NCBI GenBank assembly: GCA_964499285.1
Contig: CAZCLA010000014.1
Span: 1 to 64,000, forward strand
DNA: 64,000 nt
Direction: 5' to 3'
Source: JAGFIY01 sp964499285
GTDB taxonomy: Bacteria; Bacteroidota; Ignavibacteria; Ignavibacteriales; Melioribacteraceae
Part shown: piece after piece, positions 58,521 to 64,000 of the stretch
Layout of the letters: each line of letters begins with the position of its first letter
How positions within the stretch are numbered: the stretch's first letter is position 1
Notes under the pieces: generated by a model
What the model was told of the DNA's origin: nothing
What the model saw: the letters and a program-made list of their open reading frames with translations, nothing else
The model's database searches: none
Made by a program: the position numbers and the translations under genes

Positions 58521-59660
58521 ATGCAAACATATTTTGCTCCTCCCGAACGCGATTCAAAAGAAAACCTCTTGAAGGATCTTAACTTATTGAACAGCAGCAG
58601 AGAGTTAAAATTATTTCTTGATTCGGTATCAGAGCTTGTGATTGTTTTGAACAAATACCGTCAAATTGTTTATGCGAATAATGTGTTCTTAAGTTTTGTT
58701 GAAGCTGATAGAGTCGAAGATGTGATCGGGTTCAGACCCGGAGAAGGAATTAATTGTATTCATGCAGATGAATTGGAGGGCGGCTGCGGTACTTCAGAAT
58801 CTTGTGTTGAATGCGGTGCGGTTAAAGCAATAATAAAAACCCTCAAAACAAATGAGCAAGTCGGGGAAGAAGTACGTATTGTTCAACATGGCGGAGAAGC
58901 ACTTGATCTGATGATAAAAACAACTCCTTTTGTGTTAAACGATTCTGAATATGTTATTGCTGCTTTCTCGGATATTAGTTCAACTAAAAGAAGAAGAATT
59001 TTGGAAAAGATATTCTTTCACGATGTGCTTAACACAGCGGGCGCATTATCCAATTTTATGGAATTACTGTATGATTCGACCCCTGAAGAAAAAGAAGAAT
59101 TATTAAAACTAAGCAAGCTCCTTTCCTCAGAACTTGTTGAGGAAATCGAGTCTCAAAAGAATTTAATGGCAATTGAAACAGGCGAATATGATTTACAAGT
59201 AGAGAATGTCGGTATAAAACAATTGCTCGAAGTTCTGGAATACACGTTCAAAAATAATACACACTTCTTAAATAAAAAGATAAAACTTGAACCGTGTGAA
59301 GAAATAATCATTAAAACCGACCGAACACTTCTGCGAAGAGTATTGTACAACTTACTCAAAAATGCTTTAGAAGCAATTTCACCGGGAGGAGAAGTGACTT
59401 TTGGTTTACTTAATTATAATAATGAGAAAGTGACCTTATTTGTTCAAAACCCGGGAGTCATTCCAAAAAATATTAAACTCCAGATTTTCCAACGTTCGTT
59501 TTCGACAAAAGGCACAGGAAGAGGACTGGGAACATACAGCGTGAAATTATTGACGGAAAAATTTCTTAAAGGCAAGGTGCATTTTGAAAGTTCGCCTGAA
59601 ACTCAAACAATTTTTTATCTTGAAATTCCTGTTGCAATGGAACAAAATATTTCGGTTTAG
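58521..59660 (+). CDS. PAS histidine kinase with a Cys/His cluster
   Basis: 379 residues, cytoplasmic. PAS domain about 30-150 (ELVIVLNKYRQIVYANNVFLSFVE) that contains C79, H81, C89, C95 and C98 (CIHADELEGG then CGTSESCVECGAVKAI), a known variant of PAS modules that could hold a metal or iron-sulfur cluster. The phosphoacceptor helix has H167 in FFHDVLNTAGAL, a HisKA variant. HATPase: N box LYNLLKNALEAISPGGEV, F box IFQRSFSTKGTGRGLGTYSVKLL. The G1 Asp is replaced (FVQNPGVIP), which is odd but occurs in this kinase group. Divergent from the other two kinases. Confidence 0.92.
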   Translation: MQTYFAPPERDSKENLLKDLNLLNSSRELKLFLDSVSELVIVLNKYRQIVYANNVFLSFVEADRVEDVIGFRPGEGINCIHADELEGGCGTSESCVECGAVKAIIKTLKTNEQVGEEVRIVQHGGEALDLMIKTTPFVLNDSEYVIAAFSDISSTKRRRILEKIFFHDVLNTAGALSNFMELLYDSTPEEKEELLKLSKLLSSELVEEIESQKNLMAIETGEYDLQVENVGIKQLLEVLEYTFKNNTHFLNKKIKLEPCEEIIIKTDRTLLRRVLYNLLKNALEAISPGGEVTFGLLNYNNEKVTLFVQNPGVIPKNIKLQIFQRSFSTKGTGRGLGTYSVKLLTEKFLKGKVHFESSPETQTIFYLEIPVAMEQNISV

Positions 59661-59669
59661 TAATATTGA

Positions 59670-60326
59670 TTATGGGATAAAAATTTCTCTGTTTTTATCG
59701 ACCCAATAAGCCCAAAAGACAAACAACCATTGGAGATTTCCTACCCAAGCAATTGTTTCGACATCAGGTGGCGGAGGTCCAAATATATTCGAGATATAAA
59801 TTGAAGCAATAAAGATTATCAATCCCCAATAACCGTATTCACCTTTTTTATTTTTAGCTTTTGTGACTCTATAATAAAGGACAACACCTATTATAAAAAT
59901 AGCCAATTCAAAAATTAAAGTGCCTAGGACAGTATTCCATAATCCCAATCCAACCTTAACATCTAAACCCGGGATAAGTGGTAGATCAGGAGAATGAACT
60001 ATAAAATCAAGTATCCAATGACTAATGACGAGAAAGCCTATCAACATTGCCGAACGAATATTTTTTCTGAGAAGAAAATAGATTCCTCCTACAAGTAGTC
60101 CCCAAAATAAAACACCAACAAGACTGTGAGTAATTGGATAATAAATAAAATTTAACGGTGTAAATGCTGTGTTACCGGGTTCGATTACGACCTTTTCGAT
60201 TCCAAATAATAAAAGAATAGGCCAAAGTAAATCAATAAACTGGGTCGCAAAAAATAGAGTGCCAAGTGATGGTTTTTGATCGATCTTTTTAGCGGATAAC
60301 CCGACTCCAAAATGTCCAGCAAACAT
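59670..60326 (-). CDS. Integral membrane protein, YdjM/LexA-regulated-hydrolase-like
   Basis: 218 residues with about six TM helices. MFAGHFGVGLSAKKIDQKPSLGTLFFATQFIDLLWPILLL at the N-terminus, YYPITHSLVGVLFWGLLVG and VISHWILDFIVHSPDLPL carry conserved His/Asp (GHxxxG, THS, HWxxDxxxH) as in YdjM-type metal-dependent membrane hydrolases. Activity is unproven. Ends ten bases from the convergent kinase stop. Confidence 0.75.
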   Translation of the reverse strand: MFAGHFGVGLSAKKIDQKPSLGTLFFATQFIDLLWPILLLFGIEKVVIEPGNTAFTPLNFIYYPITHSLVGVLFWGLLVGGIYFLLRKNIRSAMLIGFLVISHWILDFIVHSPDLPLIPGLDVKVGLGLWNTVLGTLIFELAIFIIGVVLYYRVTKAKNKKGEYGYWGLIIFIASIYISNIFGPPPPDVETIAWVGNLQWLFVFWAYWVDKNREIFIP

Positions 60327-60450
60327 CTTACATACTCCTATCTATTCGAAAATGCAATGATAGCAAAATAATCGGATAATTTATGCGTTAATGTACTAAC
60401 TAATTAAAACTAGTCAAATGATGAGATTTAATTGTCTTAAGAAGAGAGTA

Positions 60451-60517
60451 AAAAGAGACTGTCAATAAAGTTAAAGTAAATTTTGCAATACTTCTGATTA
60501 ACTCTTTCGACAGCCTC
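60451..60517 (-). terminator. Long imperfect hairpin after the M3 peptidase gene
   Basis: On the minus strand GAGGCTGTC pairs with GACAGTCTC (one G-U pair) at the base of a long stem-loop and is followed by TTTTT. It starts six bases after the peptidase stop. Inner arms also partly pair (GTTAA/TTAAC). Confidence 0.6.
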
Positions 60518-60523
60518 TTATAA

Positions 60524-62623
60524 TTATTTTAATCCTCTTCTAATAAGAAGAGATTCAATATCCGGTTCTTTACCCCTAAATTTTATGTAGAGATTCATAG
60601 CATCGTCAGTTCCGCCGGATGCAAGAATAAATTTTCTATACTTCGACGCAAGTTCTTGATTATAAACATCTCCGGATTCTTCAAAAGCTTTAAAAGCATC
60701 CGCATCCAAAACTTCAGACCAAATGTAGCTGTAATATCCGGCAGAATATCCTCCAGAAAAAATATGATTAAAATATGTGCTTCTGTAACGCGGGATTATT
60801 TCTTCTATCAAACCAATTCTTGACATTGAGTTATTTTCAAAATCGATAACATCATATTGAACAGGCTCTGTTATCGTATGCCAATCCATATCCAATATTG
60901 AAGCAGCAAGATATTCAACTGTTGCAAAACCTTGATTAAATTTTGATGAGTTAATAATCTTCTCGATAAGTTTATCCGGAATAGGTTCACCGGTTTTATA
61001 ATGTTTCGCATATTTCTTCAGCACTTCAGGATACATACACCAATTTTCCATTACTTGAGAGGGAAATTCAACGAAATCTCTCGGGGTTGCTGTGCCGGAA
61101 ACTGTTTCGTAAGTGCATTCAGAAAGAAGTCCGTGAAGGGCATGACCAAATTCGTGGAAAAGAGTTTCAACTTCATCCAGACTTAGCAGCGAAGGTTTAT
61201 CAGCAGTGGGTTTTGAAAAATTCCCGACATTATAAATTATAGGATGAATAAACTCGCCGTCTCTTTTGCTCTGTTTTCGGAAAGCATCCATCCATGCACC
61301 GCCACGTTTGCTGTCGCGGGGAAAATAATCGGTGTACAGAATACCAATATGACTTCCGTCTGAGTCCTTGACTTCAAATGTTTTAACATCGGGATGATAT
61401 TTTGGTATATCACTCCGTTCTTCAAAGTTGATCCCCCATAAATCAGTGGCTAACTCGAAAACTCCATCAATAACATTATTAACGGCAAAATAAGGACGAA
61501 CCTCATCCTCATCAAAATCATATTTTGCTTTTTTAATTTTCTCTGCATAGTACCACCAATCCCAACTTGCGAGCTTAAAATGATTACCCTCATCATAAAT
61601 CATTTTCTGCATTTCGTCTTTTTCAGATTTCGCAACATTTAAGGCGGGTTCCCATAGCTTTCTTAAAAGTTCATAAACATTCTCGGGACTTTTTGCCATC
61701 TTCTCTTCAAGTTGATAATGAGCATGTGTCGGATAACCGAGCAATTGTGCGCGTTTGACTCTCAGGGCAGTCATTCTAGAGATTATTTTTTTATTATCGA
61801 ATTCATTTCCGTTATCGCCTTTCATAAAATATGCACGATAAATTTTTTCTCTCAAGTTTCGGTTTTTTGCATATTGCAGAAAAGGAATCATACTTGGTTT
61901 ATGAATTGTGAATAACCATTTATCCTCATAACCTCTTGATTCAGCTTCCTCTGCTGCAGTCTGTACAACATTTTCAGGAAGACCTGCCAAATCATTTTCA
62001 TCATCAATTAGAAGTTCATAAGCATTTGTTTCCTTCAAAACATTTTCGCCGAAATTAAGAGACAGCATCGAAAGTTCTTCGTTCAACTTTCTTAGTTCTT
62101 CTTTAGCCTCATCACTTAAATTTGCGCCGCCTCGCACGAATGCTTTGTAATTTTTATCGAGCAGCATATTCTGTTCAGTTGTTAAACCGGCTTCGCTTTT
62201 GTTATCATAAACATATTTGATTTTTTTAAACAAAAGTTCGTTGAGATAAATGTCATCGTTGTGTTTTGACAACATGGGTGTAACTTCTCTTGAGATTGCT
62301 TGCAGATCTTCATTCGTCATTGAACTATTCATCGCGCTGAAAATACGTTTTACTTTCGTAAGCAACTGTCCGCTGTATTCCAAAGGTTCTATAACTGTCT
62401 GAAAAGTAGGGACTGCTCTGTTAACAACGATTGCATTGATTTCTTTGTTCTGATCTTCAATTCCTTTTTTGAATGCGGGAAGATAATGTTCATTTTTTAT
62501 CTCATCGAACGGAGGAGTGCCGAAAGGAGTTTTCCACACTTCAAAAAATGGATTAATATTTTCTTGGGCAAAAGTCATAATTGTGATTCCGACAAAAGTT
62601 AGTAGAAAAATAACTTTATTCAT
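60524..62623 (-). CDS. dcp: M3-family peptidyl-dipeptidase (Dcp/oligopeptidase A type), exported
   Basis: 699 residues with a signal peptide (NKVIFLLTFVGITIMTFAQ) and then the M3A fold: PFFEVWKTPFGTPPFDEIKNEHYLPAFKKG at the mature N-terminus, FAGLPE-like DLAGLPENVV, and the zinc site HEFGH in LFHEFGHALHGLLSECTYETVSGT around residue 490, with the third ligand Glu in the following helix. GYYSYIWSEVLDADAF is the C-terminal substrate tyrosine region. Periplasmic cleavage of small peptides. Acts alone; gene preceded by a 55-base spacer from the antiporter. Confidence 0.94.
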   Translation of the reverse strand: MNKVIFLLTFVGITIMTFAQENINPFFEVWKTPFGTPPFDEIKNEHYLPAFKKGIEDQNKEINAIVVNRAVPTFQTVIEPLEYSGQLLTKVKRIFSAMNSSMTNEDLQAISREVTPMLSKHNDDIYLNELLFKKIKYVYDNKSEAGLTTEQNMLLDKNYKAFVRGGANLSDEAKEELRKLNEELSMLSLNFGENVLKETNAYELLIDDENDLAGLPENVVQTAAEEAESRGYEDKWLFTIHKPSMIPFLQYAKNRNLREKIYRAYFMKGDNGNEFDNKKIISRMTALRVKRAQLLGYPTHAHYQLEEKMAKSPENVYELLRKLWEPALNVAKSEKDEMQKMIYDEGNHFKLASWDWWYYAEKIKKAKYDFDEDEVRPYFAVNNVIDGVFELATDLWGINFEERSDIPKYHPDVKTFEVKDSDGSHIGILYTDYFPRDSKRGGAWMDAFRKQSKRDGEFIHPIIYNVGNFSKPTADKPSLLSLDEVETLFHEFGHALHGLLSECTYETVSGTATPRDFVEFPSQVMENWCMYPEVLKKYAKHYKTGEPIPDKLIEKIINSSKFNQGFATVEYLAASILDMDWHTITEPVQYDVIDFENNSMSRIGLIEEIIPRYRSTYFNHIFSGGYSAGYYSYIWSEVLDADAFKAFEESGDVYNQELASKYRKFILASGGTDDAMNLYIKFRGKEPDIESLLIRRGLK

Positions 62624-62678
62624 TATTCTCCTTATGATTAGTCAAAAAGTATGATAATTTATAAAAAAGGTACTTCAA

Positions 62679-64000
62679 TTACTGTTGATTTTTACCTTGA
62701 TCCTTAACTAAAGCAACAAGAGTGAAACCATTTTTGGGCTCAATTTGAGAATCGGATGTAATAATTAGAAGATTCTTATCTTCGGTTATATAAAAGAGTG
62801 GGATTGAATCATTTCCGTATTTTCTTAGAAAATCTTTGTAATTGAATTCAGTCGAAAGTTTTGTTGATTTGAGAACATAGCCGCCTTGAAATTTTTTGGT
62901 CAGCTGCGAATACGTAATTTCTTTGCCGAACAAAAACCTTCCGCGCAAATGCTGAGGCGAAAATTTATCCTCTTCTTTTATTTTTTCTAATTGTGCGGGT
63001 GTCAATTGATAAAGTTCTTTTCTATCAAAGTATTCCGCAAAATGAAGAACTGACAATGCATTCGCTTCATCGTTGGGAGTCAAGGCAACCATTTTTCCTA
63101 TTCCGTTGAAATTTAATTTATCATAGATTTCTTTCGAGAGAGCGGATCCATGGAAAACTTGAATATCCTCCATACGTGCCTTGTAAATTGCCGCCCTGTT
63201 TGTATCAACCATAGCAACATTAAAACCTTTGCTTTTCAATAATTTTGCTATTTGTATACTCCAATCGTGTGCCCCGACAAAAAGAACCCCTTGGGGATCT
63301 GACTGAGAAACCTTGAGCCATGCCGCAACTGGTTTTGCTGTAAATCCATAAAACGCTACTGTACCGATAATGACTAAAAATGTGTTAGGAACAATTAGTT
63401 CAGCTTGCGGAACGTTCAGTTCTGTCAGACGTAAAGCAAATATTGAGGAAACCGCAGCTGCAACAATTCCTCTCGGCGCCATCCATGAAAGAAATGTTTT
63501 TTGCTTAACGGTGAGATCGGATTTTAATGTTGATACAAAAACAGAGATTGGTCTTACAAAAACAATTAATAGTGCAAGAAAGATAAAACTACCCATTGTC
63601 AAATTGTCTAAATCCCCCGGTTTTAGCATTGCAGCAAGAGTTATAAAAAGGACGGATATTATTAAAACTCTAAGATTTTCCTTAAACTCAACAATATGCT
63701 TGACTGATACCAATTTTTGATTATCAAGAACAAGCCCCATCAATGTTGCAGCAAGAAGTCCCGACTCAGCTTGAAGCGTATCGGAAATTAAGAAGGCACA
63801 GACGACAAGACTAAGAGTCACCGTCTCATGGAGAAAATCTGGAACCCAAAACTTTTTAAGTAAAAATACTAGTAACCAAGCAAATGTAAATCCCACAGCA
63901 CTACCGAATAAAACTGTTTTACCTATTCCGATCAAAACTTGCGTGCCCGCTTGTTCAATTTCACCGATCATAATTGCTTCAAATACCAATACAGCAAGAA
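62679..64000 (-). CDS. CPA-type cation:proton antiporter with TrkA-N domain (5' part beyond window)
   Basis: About 439 residues of the C-terminal part; the frame is open to the right edge, and the apparent start at 63989 is only an internal TTG. VLVFEAIMIGE leads into TM helices of the Na+/H+ exchanger domain (SLVVCAFLISDTLQAESGLLAATLMGLVL, WMAPRGIVAAAVSSIFALRL with the MAPRG motif of NhaP-type CPA1 proteins). From about residue 235 of the visible part a TrkA-N/RCK-type domain (GVLFVGAHDWSIQIAKLLKSKGFNVAMVDTN) and a terminal TrkA-C-like region follow. Na+(K+)/H+ exchange at the inner membrane, possibly gated by a nucleotide. Confidence 0.92.
   Translation of the reverse strand, partial: LAVLVFEAIMIGEIEQAGTQVLIGIGKTVLFGSAVGFTFAWLLVFLLKKFWVPDFLHETVTLSLVVCAFLISDTLQAESGLLAATLMGLVLDNQKLVSVKHIVEFKENLRVLIISVLFITLAAMLKPGDLDNLTMGSFIFLALLIVFVRPISVFVSTLKSDLTVKQKTFLSWMAPRGIVAAAVSSIFALRLTELNVPQAELIVPNTFLVIIGTVAFYGFTAKPVAAWLKVSQSDPQGVLFVGAHDWSIQIAKLLKSKGFNVAMVDTNRAAIYKARMEDIQVFHGSALSKEIYDKLNFNGIGKMVALTPNDEANALSVLHFAEYFDRKELYQLTPAQLEKIKEEDKFSPQHLRGRFLFGKEITYSQLTKKFQGGYVLKSTKLSTEFNYKDFLRKYGNDSIPLFYITEDKNLLIITSDSQIEPKNGFTLVALVKDQGKNQQ

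Noticed and set aside
1..64000. CRISPR array, tRNA, rRNA, prophage, integron or defence island
   Set aside because: Reading both strands I found no regularly spaced repeats, no tRNA-like or rRNA sequence, and no phage, recombinase or restriction genes.

Overview
The window is AT-rich, gene-dense bacterial chromosome and looks like one scaffold of a draft genome or MAG: it contains four runs of exactly 100 N (4324-4423, 47321-47420, 51364-51463, 53166-53265), the usual placeholder for gaps of unknown size. The gene content points to the Bacteroidota/Chlorobi/Ignavibacteria side of the tree. Pointers are the secreted 'asparagine synthetase B'-like family, a DUF4905-like protein, a DUF4295-like mini-protein, a DUF4920 protein, YwqK/MORN_2 and PEGA lipoproteins, many SPII-type signal peptides, and several TAnnTTTG-like -10 boxes. 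An Ignavibacteria-like organism is my inference; there is no rRNA in the window to test it. I saw no tRNA, rRNA, CRISPR, IS element, prophage or integron.

Layout. 1-3.5 kb: Cys-tRNA(Pro) deacylase end, small lipoprotein, lrp-glnA operon, glycosyltransferase. 3.6-6.8 kb: arsM and sucC on either side of a gap, PepSY membrane protein, DUF4920 protein. 6.9-11 kb: priA, DUF502 and Yip1 membrane proteins. 11.1-14.8 kb: tryptophanase, DUF4905-like protein, AmmeMemoRadiSam proteins A and B, terminator. 14.8-20.5 kb: tail-specific protease, MmcQ/YjbR protein, then a minus-strand run (orphan protein, AlkD-like repair protein, DUF6544-like protein, SdiA-regulated-like propeller). 20.7-25.6 kb: Trm112-like protein, GlcD-like oxidase, TPR protein and clpX, tightly coupled and ending in a strong terminator. 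25.6-34.7 kb: secreted GATase-like protein, FAH protein, FmdB protein, rhodanese, DUF4295-like protein, divergent KamA radical SAM enzyme, YitT, DUF4139, TetR and its palindrome, exported protein, VOC protein, decayed sequence. 35-38.7 kb: TatD/radical-SAM fusion, dacB, prmA. 38.7-47.7 kb: a divergent MarR regulator and a complete menaquinone operon menF-D-H-B-A-C-E, with a convergent hotdog thioesterase beyond the gap. 47.8-53 kb: YwqK-like repeat protein, saccharopine-dehydrogenase-like protein, MarR-YceI pair, PEGA/propeller lipoprotein. 53.4-59.7 kb: three sensor kinases, one with a dead receiver domain. 59.7-64 kb: membrane protein, M3 peptidase, and a truncated CPA-type antiporter.

How the genes work together. 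The menaquinone genes make the respiratory quinone from chorismate to demethylmenaquinone; the methyltransferase and the polyprenyl diphosphate synthase are not here. GlnA with a coupled Lrp/AsnC regulator handles nitrogen assimilation, and tryptophanase handles amino-acid catabolism. SucC is a TCA enzyme and PriA, ClpX, Prc, PrmA and Trm112 are housekeeping. I do not see a convincing new multi-gene defence or mobile system. The most notable items are the TatD/radical-SAM fusion, the divergent KamA-like enzyme with a coupled 65-residue partner, the AmmeMemo pair without its radical SAM gene, the pseudo-receiver kinase, several perfect palindromes at regulator genes, and four convergent gene pairs that share a 4-nt stop palindrome.
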